A stretch of DNA of 64,000 nt from Planctomycetota bacterium (GTDB taxonomy: Bacteria > Planctomycetota > JAJSAM01 > JAJVHW01). The position numbers and the translations under genes are program-made. Of this stretch, positions 26,363 to 36,043 are shown one piece after another. The notes under the pieces are model-generated. The model searched no databases. It saw nothing but the letters and a program-made list of their open reading frames with translations, and was not told the origin of the DNA. The stretch is from assembly GCA_024280885.1 (NCBI GenBank), contig JAJRPF010000021.1:32189-96188 (forward strand). Direction: 5' to 3'. Position 1 is the stretch's first letter. Each line of letters begins with the position of its first letter.

Positions 26363-26665
26363 ATGTCCGGCAAGCCCCACGATTTCCTGACGAGCCGCAA
26401 AGAGAAGGCAGAGCCCGCCTCCGAGGCCACGTTCGCCTACTTCGGCCCCGAGGGGGCCGCGGATCGCTGGCGCTTTCTCGTCACGAAGGAACACGACGAT
26501 GTCGTGTCCGTGCTCCCGCACACCGAGGCACGCTTCAAGAAGGGCCTCGTCGCGTGGCGTTGGGACGACGCCGAAGGTGGGGAGCCGACTCCCTACCGCA
26601 CGCTGAAGACGACGCCGCGCCGCATCGATCTGCGCCGCGAAGGCCCGGCGCCAGAGAGCGCCTGA
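26363..26665 (+). CDS. small conserved-looking protein of unknown function
   Basis: 100 residues from the ATG at 26363, with AAGGAG eight bases before. The protein is soluble, charged and without a signal peptide. The pattern WRFLVTKEHDDVVSVLPHTEARFKKG then WRWDD looks like a small alpha/beta domain. I do not recognise it. A real gene is supported by the ribosome site and by codon use like its neighbours. Confidence 0.6.
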   Translation: MSGKPHDFLTSRKEKAEPASEATFAYFGPEGAADRWRFLVTKEHDDVVSVLPHTEARFKKGLVAWRWDDAEGGEPTPYRTLKTTPRRIDLRREGPAPESA

Positions 26666-26757
26666 TCCGAGCCTGCCTCGCGCTCCTTTGAACCTTCTCA
26701 CTCCTCGGGCGTTCGCACGTGAGGGGGCCGTCTTGCGAGACGCACAGAGGAGGTGCC

Positions 26758-28149
26758 ATGTCGAAGATCCACTGCCTGCGAAGCGCTCTCGGCGTCGCCG
26801 CCGTGTCCTTTCTGGCCGCCGGTTGCGCCAAGCAACCCGCCGTGATCGTGCAGCCCCCTCGCGATGTGCGCGTGGTCGAGATCTCCGACGAAGTGGCGGA
26901 ACAGATCGCGAAGCGCGTCGCCGCGTACATCCCGAAGGCGCCGCAGGCTGCCGCTCCCATCCGGACGCAACCGGTAGCGGTCGTCCGCGGCGGCGCTGCA
27001 CCAGACTCCGTGCGAGTGGTCCCGGAGCGCCGGGAGGTCGGTGGATCGGCGGTCTATCCTCGACCGCCGTCGCCCGAGATCTTCGCGCCCGCCCCGAACA
27101 TCTCGATGAAGCGTCTACGCACCGGGACAACGGCTGCCGTGGACAGCGCTCTTGCGTGGCTTGCCGAGCACCAGGGGGAGAACGGAGCGTGGGATGCGAG
27201 CGCATTCGGAGAGGCGTGCGACAAGCAGTGCGACGGCGCGGGAGAGCAGACGTACACAGCCGGTGTCACAGGGATGGCCGTCCTATGCTTCGTGCGTGAT
27301 GGCCAAACGTCGCGCAGCGGCGAGTACAAGGACGTCGTCGCGAACGGGTTGCGCTACCTCCGCACAATTCAGGACTCCGAGGGCTGCTTCGGCCTCCGCG
27401 TGAGTCAGCACTTCCAGTACAACCACGCCGCCGCGACGCTCGCTGTGGTCGAGGCCTACGCCCTCACGAAGAGCCCGATCCTGCGCGAGTCAGCACAGGC
27501 GGGTGTCAACTTCGTCCTGCGCAGCCAGAACCCGTATCTCGGATGGCGCTACGGTGTTCTCGACGGCGACAACGACACGTCGATGACGTGCCGCATGACC
27601 GAGGTGCTCGCGACCGCACTTGCGGCCGGCCTCGTCGTCGACCGCTCCGCGTTCCGCGGCGCGGTCGCATGGGCCGACAAGATGACGGAGCCGGAGTTCG
27701 GGCGCGTCGGCTACATCCGCCGCGGCGGCCCGACGGCCCGGACGCGGGAGACGATGGAGACGTTCCCCGCCGAGCACTCGGAAGCGATGACGGCCGCCGG
27801 ACTGCTGATCCGCATGTACTCGGGTCAGGCGGCAAACGCCAACCAGTCAATCCGCAAGGGCGCGGACTTGATGGCCGTACGACCTCCGGTCTGGAACGTC
27901 GCACGCGGCACGAACGACTTCTACTACTGGCTCCTCGGCACGACCGCAATGCGAAAGGTCGGCGGCGTCAAGTGGAACGCCTGGCGCAACTCGCTCTTCG
28001 CTGCGGTGGTAGAGAACCAGCAAGGAAGCGATGCGCACACGGCGGGGTCGTGGGACCCAGTCGACGCGTGGTCGGGCGACGGGGGTCGGGTGTACGCGAC
28101 GACGACGCTTTGCCTGGCGCTGCAGCAAGTCGAGGCGTCGCTGAAGTAG
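26758..28149 (+). CDS. lipoprotein with prenyltransferase/squalene-oxidase-type barrel
   Basis: 463 residues from the ATG at 26758 (GAGGAGGTGCC before it). It has a lipobox LAAGC near residue 22, so it is a lipoprotein. Residues about 120-450 form the alpha/alpha barrel of the terpene cyclase/prenyltransferase fold: AVDSALAWLAEHQGENGAWD, YTAGVTGMAVLCF, GLRYLRTIQDSEGCFG, AAATLAVVEAYALTKSP, LRSQNPYLGWRYG and TTTLCLALQQVEASL are the usual helix pairs. The DXDD catalytic motif of real cyclases was not seen, so an enzymatic role is doubtful. Such proteins are common in planctomycetes as secreted squalene-cyclase-like proteins of unknown function. Confidence 0.8.
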   Translation: MSKIHCLRSALGVAAVSFLAAGCAKQPAVIVQPPRDVRVVEISDEVAEQIAKRVAAYIPKAPQAAAPIRTQPVAVVRGGAAPDSVRVVPERREVGGSAVYPRPPSPEIFAPAPNISMKRLRTGTTAAVDSALAWLAEHQGENGAWDASAFGEACDKQCDGAGEQTYTAGVTGMAVLCFVRDGQTSRSGEYKDVVANGLRYLRTIQDSEGCFGLRVSQHFQYNHAAATLAVVEAYALTKSPILRESAQAGVNFVLRSQNPYLGWRYGVLDGDNDTSMTCRMTEVLATALAAGLVVDRSAFRGAVAWADKMTEPEFGRVGYIRRGGPTARTRETMETFPAEHSEAMTAAGLLIRMYSGQAANANQSIRKGADLMAVRPPVWNVARGTNDFYYWLLGTTAMRKVGGVKWNAWRNSLFAAVVENQQGSDAHTAGSWDPVDAWSGDGGRVYATTTLCLALQQVEASLK

Positions 28150-28245
28150 ATGGGCGCTGGATGGGTGTGGGGCCGGCGGGCGGGGGAGTAGGAGTAGGGA
28201 GAGTCAGGGGATGGTGGATCGCGACTCGTCGAGGGGTCGAAATAC

Positions 28246-28330
28246 CGTGCCAGGCTCAATTTCTTCGCGCGGCCACCCGGATGGACGAGGGCGAAGCTCG
28301 TCGGCGCGCGCAAAAATTGAGCCTGGCACG
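28246..28330. repeat. 85-bp inverted-repeat element B2
   Basis: Arms CGTGCCAGGCTCAATTT (28246-28262) and its exact inverse (28314-28330) enclose a second hairpin GACGAG/CTCGTC (28284-28289, 28297-28302). The length equals B1 at 11360, and interior blocks such as GACGAGGGCGA are shared. It lies about 100 bp after the barrel lipoprotein gene. Confidence 0.8.
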
Positions 28331-28350
28331 CGATTTCGACGCCGCGCACA

Positions 28351-28373
28351 CCCGCTTGGTTGATCGGGGATCG
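28351..28373. repeat. motif D, copy after B2
   Basis: CCCGCTTGGTTGATCGGGGA followed by TCG. An identical motif but for one base is at 63201-63223; weaker copies are at 11465 and 44375. In both B elements the motif follows 20-21 bases after the right arm. Confidence 0.6.
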
Positions 28374-28421
28374 CAGGAGGAGCGGAGAAGGAGACGATCA
28401 AGGGAGACTGCGGACTCGGCA

Positions 28422-28690
28422 GAGAGCCCACCCACCACGACCACGCTGGAAACGAGAGCGTTTGGCGGGCCTTGTGCGCCAGCACAAGGCGTGACGAACG
28501 CGGTGAGGCGCAGGGAGCGGATTCCGCCTGCGAAACCCGCCCAAGCGACGCGCGCCTTCGACGACGAGGCCACGCCCCGATGCGAGGCAACGACCTCCGA
28601 GCGCGGCCCCGGTTGAAGCAGCCGGAGCCGCGACCGAAGCCGAACATGCGAGCGAAAGCGAGCGTGCCGACGGAGTCGGCACAAACGCAA
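28422..28690. repeat. structured intergenic repeat, family A, copy 3
   Basis: First hairpin 28470-28489 (CCTTGTGC, loop GCCA, GCACAAGG). The block from 28503 (GTGAGGCGCAGGGAGCGGAT then TCCGCCTGCGAAACCC) is nearly identical to copies 4 and 6. Central hairpin CCGGTTG/AAG/CAGCCGG is at 28609-28625, and terminal hairpin GTGCCGAC, loop GGA, GTCGGCAC at 28664-28682. It ends CACAAACGCAA. Confidence 0.85.
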
Positions 28691-28703
28691 AGAAGGAGCC
28701 CCC

Positions 28704-28938
28704 GTGAGTGGCGGGCCGTGAGCTCCGCTCTCGGCGTGACACGCACGGGAGTGAGGCGCAGGGAGCGGATTCCGCCTGCGAAACCCAAACTCGCGACGCG
28801 CTCACTTACACGTCGAACATCCGACCCGATGCGAGGCATCGACATCCAATCGCGGCCCCGGTTGAAGCAGCCGGAGCCGCGACGGGAGCCGAACATGCGA
28901 GCGAAAGCGAGCGTGCCGACGGAGTCGGCACAAACACA
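28704..28938. repeat. structured intergenic repeat, family A, copy 4 (tandem with copy 3)
   Basis: Directly follows copy 3 at a period of 248 bp. Its first hairpin is entirely different in sequence but still pairs: GCCGTGAGC, loop TCC, GCTCTCGGC (28715-28735, one mismatch). The terminal hairpin at 28913-28931 is the same as in copy 3. Confidence 0.85.
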
Positions 28939-28954
28939 ATGAATGCACCTGCAC

Positions 28955-28993
28955 GCGTTCTGATCTGCCGACTTCGTCGGTAGATCAGAACGC
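28955..28993 (-). terminator. long hairpin terminator
   Basis: An 18-bp stem with one G/T pair and a TTC loop (28955-28972 with 28976-28993), starting GCGTTCTGATCTGCCGAC. It overlaps the stop codon of the minus-strand gene that ends at 28985. Confidence 0.75.
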
Positions 28994-30466
28994 GCGCCGT
29001 GCATAAGCGCGCCAGTCCTCGTCGATGTCCTCGATCTCCTTGCCGAGGAGTTGCTTCAGCGTCGCATCTTGGTCGAGATCCTTCTCGTCGCGAGTGAGCT
29101 TCAGGAACGCGATGAACTTCTCGCGCTTCTTCTCCATCAGCCACGTCACCACCGCCCACGCTTTGATACTGTCGGGCAGACGCAACGTGGAGAGCGGCGT
29201 GAGCAGGATCTTGCGCAACTCGGTGTCGGCCTTGGCGTTCACGATCGAGCGCAGGTAGTCGCGCCAGCGCTCCGACTCGGTCCAGTCCTTGTCCCCGCCC
29301 ATGATCTCCTGGTTGTTGCCGTAACCGGTGATCGTCTTGTCGAGGCACGATGTGCGCGTCGTGCCCTGGATGCGAACGGTGTAGTAGTACGCGAGCCCCT
29401 CGTCGAGCCACGCGGCACGACGCGAGTTCCAGACGAATTGCCCGAGGAAGTGCGCGGCGTGATGTAGCAGCGGGTCGCGCGTGTCCACGATCTCGGCGGT
29501 CTCGACGCGCAACACGCCACCACGCAAGAGGAGGTACGAGCGCGAGGTATTCGACTCCTTCGTCCACTCCTTGTCGGACGTGTTGCTGAACTCGTCCACC
29601 CAGCGCGCCCAATTGGCCTGCTGCGAGACGACAACGAGGTCGATCTTCTTGCCGTTGAGGACGTCGGTTGTGGGGTCGATGCCGACGTCTGCCAGGAAGT
29701 AGACGTAGAGCACCTCGAGCGCCTTGATGTGATCGGGTAACACGGCCTTGTCGCCGTCATCGTAGAGACGGAAATGCGGCGACTCCATGGCGCTCAGCTT
29801 GACGCCCACGCCCTTCTCGTACGCCTCGCCGCTGATCCACTTGCCCTCGGTCGCCTTCTTGATTGCGGCGAGCTTCTTCTGCGCCATCCAGAGCTTGCCG
29901 ACCTTCACGTGGCCGGCGCCCTTGTGAGCGGCCTCGTTCTCCTTGTCCACGAGGAGCGCGCGCTCGAAGCACTTCTTGGCCTGCTCGGCGTACCCTGCCG
30001 CGGCGCAGTCGTTGCCGAGTTGCGCGTACTTGTCGGCGAGGTACGTGTCGGCCTTCGCGCGCTTCTCGCGCCAGCGCTCGACCTTCTTGTCGAACGACTT
30101 CTGCGACTCCTTCGCACCCTTCATATTCTGCTTCTGGAGCTTCGCGGCCTTCTCCTCGTCACGGACCCAACCGCTCTTCTTCTTGTCGTAGCGGAGATAG
30201 TCGCGCGCGTCCTTGTGGTTGGGGTCCAGCTCGAGCACGTAGTCCGCCGTCTCGAACGCGAATTGGAAGAGCCCGGACTTCTTGGCATCACCGACGACGC
30301 CCCAGAACTTCTTCGCGGCGCCCCTCTTCATCTTCTTGTAGCCGGCCTCGAAGAACGCCAGACCGGCGTCCTCGGCGTGGGCGGGAGTCGCGGTCATGAC
30401 CGAGACCGCGGGACTGACGAGAAGACCGGTCGCGAGAGCGATGGCGAGGGAGAATGAGGTGCGCAT
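28985..30466 (-). CDS. secreted TPR protein with degenerate gluzincin metallopeptidase domain
   Basis: 493 residues, signal peptide to about residue 31 (ATPAHA). Residues 80-210 are a Lys-rich helical region with TPR-like repeats ([23 protein letters not shown]). Residues about 230-480 resemble the DUF1570/peptidase-MA group: the zinc motif position reads H335-H336-A-A-H339 instead of HExxH, and the downstream [10 protein letters not shown] supplies E356 as in the usual third ligand. The catalytic Glu is thus His, so proteolysis is unlikely although metal binding could persist. No operon partner. The 165-bp gap to icmF contains both divergent promoters. Confidence 0.65.
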   Translation of the reverse strand: MRTSFSLAIALATGLLVSPAVSVMTATPAHAEDAGLAFFEAGYKKMKRGAAKKFWGVVGDAKKSGLFQFAFETADYVLELDPNHKDARDYLRYDKKKSGWVRDEEKAAKLQKQNMKGAKESQKSFDKKVERWREKRAKADTYLADKYAQLGNDCAAAGYAEQAKKCFERALLVDKENEAAHKGAGHVKVGKLWMAQKKLAAIKKATEGKWISGEAYEKGVGVKLSAMESPHFRLYDDGDKAVLPDHIKALEVLYVYFLADVGIDPTTDVLNGKKIDLVVVSQQANWARWVDEFSNTSDKEWTKESNTSRSYLLLRGGVLRVETAEIVDTRDPLLHHAAHFLGQFVWNSRRAAWLDEGLAYYYTVRIQGTTRTSCLDKTITGYGNNQEIMGGDKDWTESERWRDYLRSIVNAKADTELRKILLTPLSTLRLPDSIKAWAVVTWLMEKKREKFIAFLKLTRDEKDLDQDATLKQLLGKEIEDIDEDWRAYARRAF

Positions 30467-30631
30467 CGCTCGATTCTACGCGGGCGATGCCCCCCGAGTC
30501 GCGTATCCAACAGTTCGCGCAGTCGCCCCGAGGGGCGCGGATTGTCGTCCCAACGGCCCGGATTCGACACAATGGCCGGGTTCCGCCGCAGCGCCGCCCA
30601 CGAAGCGCCTGCGGCAGCCTGGAGCCCCTGC

Positions 30632-33600
30632 ATGACGACCGAGACCCGACCGGAGACGAGCGCGCCCGAGCCTGGCTCAGTCCCGGAGGAGCCCTTCCAG
30701 CTCAACCACAAGGTGCGCTTGGTCACGGCGACCTCGCTCTTTGACGGCCACGACGCATCGATCAACATCATGCGGCGCATCGCGCAGGCGTGCGGCGCCG
30801 AGGTGATCCACCTGGGCCACAACCGCTCGGTCGTCGAGATCGTTGACGCCGCGATCCAGGAAGACGCGCAGGGCGTGGCGATCACGTCCTACCAGGGCGG
30901 ACACAACGAGTTCTTCCGGTACATGAAGGACCTGCTCGACGAGCGCGGAGCGGGGCACATCCGCATCTTCGGCGGCGGCGGCGGCGTGATCCTTCCCGAG
31001 GAGATCGCCGACCTCCAGGCGTACGGCATCGAGCGCCTTTACTCGCCCGACGACGGCCGCGAGATGGGGCTGAAGGGCATGATCCAGGACATGCTCACGC
31101 GCTGTGACTTCGACACGGGTGTGCAGGCGGACCTTGCGGCGCTGACCGTCGAGACGAAAAAGGAGATCGCGCACGCCATCTCCGAGGCGGAGCGTGACTC
31201 CGCCGGTGTAAACGAGCGCCTGGCGGCGCTACCCGCACGCGCGACGAAGGCGCCGGTACTCGGGATCACGGGGACCGGCGGCGCCGGCAAGAGTTCGCTC
31301 ATCGACGAACTCGTGCGGCGCTTCCTGCTCGACTTCCCCAAGAAGCATCTCGCCATCCTCTCGGTGGACCCCAGTCGACGGAAGACCGGCGGCGCACTGC
31401 TCGGCGACCGTATCCGCATGAACAGCGTGTCGGCGCATCCGCGGATCTACATGCGTTCGCTGGCGACGCGGCAGCCGAACCTGGCACTCGCGGGATGCAT
31501 TCCGGAAGCGCTGGGTGTGCTCCAGGCAGCGGGCTTCGACCTCATCATTCTCGAGACATCGGGGATCGGACAGTCCGACACGGAGATCGTCGACTTCTCC
31601 GACGTCGCCATGTACGTGATGACGCCTGAATTCGGCGCTGCGACGCAGCTCGAGAAGATCGACATGCTCGATTTCGCCGACATCGTCGCGATCAACAAAT
31701 TCGATCGCCGCGGCGCCAAGGACGCGCTGCGCGATGTACGCAAACAGTTCCAGCGCAACCGAGAACTCTTCGCGATCGCGCCGGCCGACCTGCCGGTACA
31801 CGGCACGATGGCTTCCCAGTTCAACGACCCGGGGACCAACGGGCTCTACAAGGAGCTGATCACCGAGATCGCGACGAAGACGGGCGCCGATCTCGTCTCG
31901 CAGCTCGACCTCGAGATCGGACTCCCCGACTCGCGCCACATCATCCCCCCCAAGCGCACGCGCTACCTGGAGGAGATTGCGGAGAACAACCGCAGCTACG
32001 ACCGCTGGGCGCACGACCAGGCACAGCTCGCGCGACGCCTCTACCGACTCCGTGGGGCCATCGACGAACTCCCAGGCGACGCGCCGGAACTCATGGCGAA
32101 GTCCGCCGAGATCGCAGCCGAGATTGACCCTGCGTGCCGACAGATGCTCTCCGATTGGAGCGCTCTCGTGGAGTCGTACGATGGCGACGAATTCGTCTAT
32201 CACGTGCGTGGGCGCGAGATCCGCGTCAAGCAGCGCACCGAGAGCCTCTCGCATCTCATGATCCCGAAAGTGGCGCTGCCCCGCTTCGAGGACTGGGGAC
32301 AGCGCCTTCACTGGCTCCTGACCGAGAACGTACCCGGCTCGTTCCCGTACTCGGCCGGAGTGTTCCCGTTCAAGCGCGAGGGCGAGGACCCGACGCGCAT
32401 GTTCGCGGGCGAGGGCGGTCCGGAACGCACCAACCGCCGCTTCCACTACGTGTCATTCGGGCAACCCGCCAAGCGCCTCTCGACAGCGTTCGACTCGGTC
32501 ACGCTCTACGGCGAGGACCCTGCGCGGCAGCCCGACGTCTACGGCAAGGTCGGCAACGCCGGCGTCTCCATCTGCACGCTCGATGACGCGAAGAAGCTCT
32601 ACAGCGGCTTCGATCTCTGCTCACCGAAAACGTCCGTATCGATGACGATCAACGGCCCCGCGCCGATGATGCTCGCGTTCTTCCTGAACGCCGCCGCCGA
32701 CCAACAGTGCGAGAAGTACATCCACGAGCACGGCCTCGTGGCTGAAGTCGAGGCGAAGATCGCGGCGATCTACGTCACGCGTGGCGTCGCGCGCCCGACA
32801 TACTCCGGCGACCTGCCGGAAGGTCACGACGGCCTCGGCCTGCTGCTTCTCGGTGTCACCGGCGATCAGGTGCTACCCGCCGTCGTTTACGCCGAGTGCC
32901 ACGAGCGCGCACTCACCAGTGTGCGCGGCACCGTGCAGGCGGACATCCTCAAGGAGGATCAGGCGCAGAACACGTGCATCTTCTCGACCGAGTTCGCACT
33001 GCGAATGATGGGCGATATTCAGCAGCACTTCATCGCCAACAGCATCCGCAACTTCTATTCCGTCTCGATCAGCGGCTATCACATCGCCGAGGCCGGTGCG
33101 AACCCGATCACGCAACTCGCGCTGACGCTCAGCAACGGGTTCACGTACGTCGAGTACTACCTCGCCCGCGGCATGGAGATCGACGCGTTCGCCGCCAATC
33201 TCTCGTTCTTCTTCAGCAACGGCCTCGACCCCGAGTACGCGGTCATCGGACGCGTCGCACGCCGCATCTGGGCGAAGGCGATGAAGCACCGCTACGGCGC
33301 CAACGAGCGCAGCCAGAAGCTGAAGTATCACATCCAGACATCGGGCCGCTCGCTGCACGCGCAGGAGATCGCGTTCAACGACATCCGCACGACGTTGCAA
33401 GCGCTCTACGCCATCTACGACAACTGCCAGAGTCTGCACACCAACGCGTACGACGAGGCGATCACGACCCCCACCGAGGAGTCGGTCCGGCGCGCGATGG
33501 CGATCCAACTCATCATCAATCGCGAACTCGGACTCTCGACCAATGAGAACCCGCTGCAGGGCGCGTTCATCATCGAGGAGCTCTCTGATCTCGTCGAAGA

Positions 33601-34024
33601 GGCGGTCCTCGTCGAATTCGAGCGGATCAGCGAGCGCGGCGGCGTGCTTGGCGCGATGGAGACCATGTACCAGCGCGGCAAGATCCAGGAGGAGTCGCTC
33701 TACTACGAGCACAAGAAGATGAGCGGCGAGATGCCCGTGATCGGCGTCAACACGTTCCTCGGCAAGGACGGCTCTCCCATCATGCGTGCCCACGATGTCA
33801 TGCGCTCGACGACCGAGGAGAAGGAAAGCCAGATCGAGACGCTCCAGGCGTTCCATGCCCGGAACGCCGATGCGGCACCCGCCGCGCTCGACGCGCTGCG
33901 ACACGCCGCGCTCACCGACGGCAACGTCTTCGCTGCCCTCATGGAGACCGTGAAAGTCGCGAGTCTCGGACAGATCAGCGGCGCGCTCTACACCGTCGGC
34001 GGTCAGTACCGCCGCAACATGTAG
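30632..34024 (+). CDS. icmF: fused isobutyryl-CoA mutase
   Basis: 1130 residues from the ATG at 30632, chosen because GGAG lies 8 bases before it and family length is about 1090-1130. Domains in order: B12-binding domain (about 25-160) with [13 protein letters not shown], where H40 is the cobalt-coordinating His; a MeaI-type G-protein chaperone with P-loop [12 protein letters not shown] at 211-222 and [10 protein letters not shown]; a linker; and the mutase TIM barrel (about 560-1100) with [20 protein letters not shown]. It interconverts isobutyryl-CoA and butyryl-CoA with adenosylcobalamin, the G domain handling cofactor loading and repair. It connects valine-type acyl-CoAs with the thiolase/Hbd/acyl-CoA dehydrogenase operon at 12-16.5 kb. 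Confidence 0.96.
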   Translation: MTTETRPETSAPEPGSVPEEPFQLNHKVRLVTATSLFDGHDASINIMRRIAQACGAEVIHLGHNRSVVEIVDAAIQEDAQGVAITSYQGGHNEFFRYMKDLLDERGAGHIRIFGGGGGVILPEEIADLQAYGIERLYSPDDGREMGLKGMIQDMLTRCDFDTGVQADLAALTVETKKEIAHAISEAERDSAGVNERLAALPARATKAPVLGITGTGGAGKSSLIDELVRRFLLDFPKKHLAILSVDPSRRKTGGALLGDRIRMNSVSAHPRIYMRSLATRQPNLALAGCIPEALGVLQAAGFDLIILETSGIGQSDTEIVDFSDVAMYVMTPEFGAATQLEKIDMLDFADIVAINKFDRRGAKDALRDVRKQFQRNRELFAIAPADLPVHGTMASQFNDPGTNGLYKELITEIATKTGADLVSQLDLEIGLPDSRHIIPPKRTRYLEEIAENNRSYDRWAHDQAQLARRLYRLRGAIDELPGDAPELMAKSAEIAAEIDPACRQMLSDWSALVESYDGDEFVYHVRGREIRVKQRTESLSHLMIPKVALPRFEDWGQRLHWLLTENVPGSFPYSAGVFPFKREGEDPTRMFAGEGGPERTNRRFHYVSFGQPAKRLSTAFDSVTLYGEDPARQPDVYGKVGNAGVSICTLDDAKKLYSGFDLCSPKTSVSMTINGPAPMMLAFFLNAAADQQCEKYIHEHGLVAEVEAKIAAIYVTRGVARPTYSGDLPEGHDGLGLLLLGVTGDQVLPAVVYAECHERALTSVRGTVQADILKEDQAQNTCIFSTEFALRMMGDIQQHFIANSIRNFYSVSISGYHIAEAGANPITQLALTLSNGFTYVEYYLARGMEIDAFAANLSFFFSNGLDPEYAVIGRVARRIWAKAMKHRYGANERSQKLKYHIQTSGRSLHAQEIAFNDIRTTLQALYAIYDNCQSLHTNAYDEAITTPTEESVRRAMAIQLIINRELGLSTNENPLQGAFIIEELSDLVEEAVLVEFERISERGGVLGAMETMYQRGKIQEESLYYEHKKMSGEMPVIGVNTFLGKDGSPIMRAHDVMRSTTEEKESQIETLQAFHARNADAAPAALDALRHAALTDGNVFAALMETVKVASLGQISGALYTVGGQYRRNM

Positions 34025-34150
34025 CGCGACCACTCCGACACTCCGACACTCTGACCCTGCGACGGCACTTCCTGCCCCGGTCCGCCACGGGCGAGGTCGG
34101 CGGCGCGCGCCAAGGACGGTAGACTGCACGTCTCGCGAGGAGAACCCGTC

Positions 34151-34528
34151 ATGCGCCCCACCACATTTCTGTCGATCGTGCTCACCGCCGCACTGCTCGG
34201 CTGCGCCAGCCCATCAGGACCGCCCGCCGATCGGATCGTGTACCGCACGTCCGAGACGCCGGCGCCGCGCCTCGACGAGCACGCGGCGTCGACTGCCAAG
34301 CACCAGCCTGCGCCGAGAGTTCCGGCGATGAACGACATGACCGAAGGCGAGCGCGTCGCCTGGTTCCAGAGCCAGGGCATCTACCCCTATCCATGGGTGC
34401 CGTCACCGACGGACCAGACCCTCGGCTACGTCGCGATACCGACCGACACGAGTTGGATTCTGCCGACCGTGCTCGCCGCGGGAGCCATCTACGGCCTGTA
34501 CCGCGTGAAGCGCCACAACGACTGGTAG
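34151..34528 (+). CDS. small lipoprotein with C-terminal membrane helix
   Basis: 125 residues. Signal peptide with lipobox LLGC (Cys at 18), a Pro-rich stretch, a conserved-looking segment MTEGERVAWFQSQGIYPYPW, and a hydrophobic C-terminal stretch WILPTVLAAGAIYGLY ending in basic residues. I recognise no family. An AGGAG site lies seven bases before the ATG. The 276 bases after it hold only the short near-repeat GTCACCGGAATAC / GTCACGGGAATAC near 34575 and 34593. Confidence 0.7.
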   Translation: MRPTTFLSIVLTAALLGCASPSGPPADRIVYRTSETPAPRLDEHAASTAKHQPAPRVPAMNDMTEGERVAWFQSQGIYPYPWVPSPTDQTLGYVAIPTDTSWILPTVLAAGAIYGLYRVKRHNDW

Positions 34529-34804
34529 AGGCGGGATCGCGTGGATCGGTCGGGCACCGAACCGCCCGGTCGGTCACCGGAATACAGACGGTCACGGGAA
34601 TACGGCCGGCGCACGGGCATGGGAAGCACGATCGGCCAAGACCACAGCCCGGACTGATGCCCCCCGCCTGGATAGGTATCAGCGCACGAGCTGAGATCCT
34701 GTTCTGCCCGGGCATCTCCGCGTCGGCCGACATCGGCGCACCCGGGGTGGCGTCTCGGACCTGGGCCGCCCCGTGATGTCTCCCGGGACCGGCAGCCACG
34801 AAGA

Positions 34805-35815
34805 CTACGGAGCGCGGAGTTCCTTGATCGGGCGGAAACCGATTCCGCCATGCTTGTCGCCTGGGTGCGTCCGAAGACGGAAAGCGGCGCGATGGACGGT
34901 GGGGAGGTTCTGCCAACTACCACCGCGGACGACGACATCGCTGGCCTTCGCGCCGACCGGGTCGGTGGCCGCCATTCCATCGCCAGCGTGGTAGCCGTCG
35001 CGGCACCACTCAAGAACGTTGCCGTGCATGTCGTAGAGACCGAACGCATTCGGCTTCTTGCGCGCGACCGGATGCGTCGTCCCGGCGGAGTTCGACTCGA
35101 ACCACGCATAGTCGCCGAGGCCCGACGGCTCGCCGCCATAGTTGTAGGCCTTATTGGTGCCAGCGCGGCAGGCGTACTCCCATTGCGCCTCGGAGGGCAA
35201 CGAGAGCTTCGCTCGCGACAGGAAACGACCGACGTCGATCATCGTGACCGTCTCCACCGGGTTCTGCCCACCCGGAAACTGGGACGGATTCTTGCTCCGG
35301 ATGGCATTCCAGCCGTCCTGCGTCACTTCGGTACGGCAGATCAGAAACGGACGTGTCAGTGTGACGCGGTGCCGCTCCTCGTCCGCGCTCCGGCCCGACT
35401 CACTGGACTTGGACCCCATCTCGAAGGTCCCCGCAGGCAGGAGTGAGAAGCCGAGCCCGGCCTTGGTGTGCTCGAAGAGGGCGATCTCGTGGGTCTGCCC
35501 GCCGCACGAGAAGGTCTCGAGCCCCACGAACGTCATCCACGGAAGTTGCTTGTCCACATAGCGCGCAGCCGCCTCTTTCTCGGGGGAGGATGCGGCGTCC
35601 CAGCCAGCGAGCGAAGAGAGCACCGCGGGTTCGGTGCCCCGCGCGACGGAAGGGACGGCGGGTCCGGCGGAGTCGAGTTGCACAGGAGTCGGTGCAGTCG
35701 GCTGCGCCGGGCGCGCGCGGTCCAGAGCCTCGCCCACGCGCTCGCAACCCGCGCTCACGACCAGCACGCCCGCCACTCCGACGATTCTCAGTCCGACCAT
35801 CATCAGTGTTCTCAT
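34805..35815 (-). CDS. SUMF1-domain lipoprotein (formylglycine-generating-enzyme-like)
   Basis: 336 residues. Lipobox VSAGC near residue 24 makes it a lipoprotein. From about residue 120 it carries the FGE-sulfatase (SUMF1) domain: FSLLPAGTFEMGS, ICRTEVTQDGWNAI, PVETVTMIDVGRFLSRA, LPSEAQWEYACRAG, NAFGLYDMHGNVLEWCRDGY, VVRGGSWQN and the end GGIGFRPIKEL. True formylglycine-generating enzymes use two Cys in the C-terminal part; only the EWC Cys is evident near the end, so it may be a sugar- or protein-binding relative rather than the Cys-oxidising enzyme. No sulfatase is adjacent. Confidence 0.85.
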   Translation of the reverse strand: MRTLMMVGLRIVGVAGVLVVSAGCERVGEALDRARPAQPTAPTPVQLDSAGPAVPSVARGTEPAVLSSLAGWDAASSPEKEAAARYVDKQLPWMTFVGLETFSCGGQTHEIALFEHTKAGLGFSLLPAGTFEMGSKSSESGRSADEERHRVTLTRPFLICRTEVTQDGWNAIRSKNPSQFPGGQNPVETVTMIDVGRFLSRAKLSLPSEAQWEYACRAGTNKAYNYGGEPSGLGDYAWFESNSAGTTHPVARKKPNAFGLYDMHGNVLEWCRDGYHAGDGMAATDPVGAKASDVVVRGGSWQNLPTVHRAAFRLRTHPGDKHGGIGFRPIKELRAP

Positions 35816-36043
35816 CGCATCCGCCTCTCATGCTGCCTTCGAGGGGACGAGCGTACCCGCCCGCAGCCGATTGACCTCCGACCGGCCGATGCGACACCCT
35901 CCGAGGCGTGGCCCTGGTCACGTGCGACCGCATGATCGATGCAGAGACAGGTGTCACGTGGACTCGCCCCACGCGTCCAACCGCACGAGGGTACAATTGC
36001 TCCGGGCGCTCGCGCGCCGGGGAGCGAAGGAGACACGACTGTG

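Noticed and set aside
28422..28938. Integron attC sites (tandem hairpin units)
   Set aside because: No integrase gene, no gene cassettes between the units and no attC core GTTRRRY at consistent places.
28204..29004. A 266-codon minus-strand frame through repeats 3 and 4
   Set aside because: It crosses B2, two A repeats and the terminator of a real gene, and repeats the same peptides out of phase.
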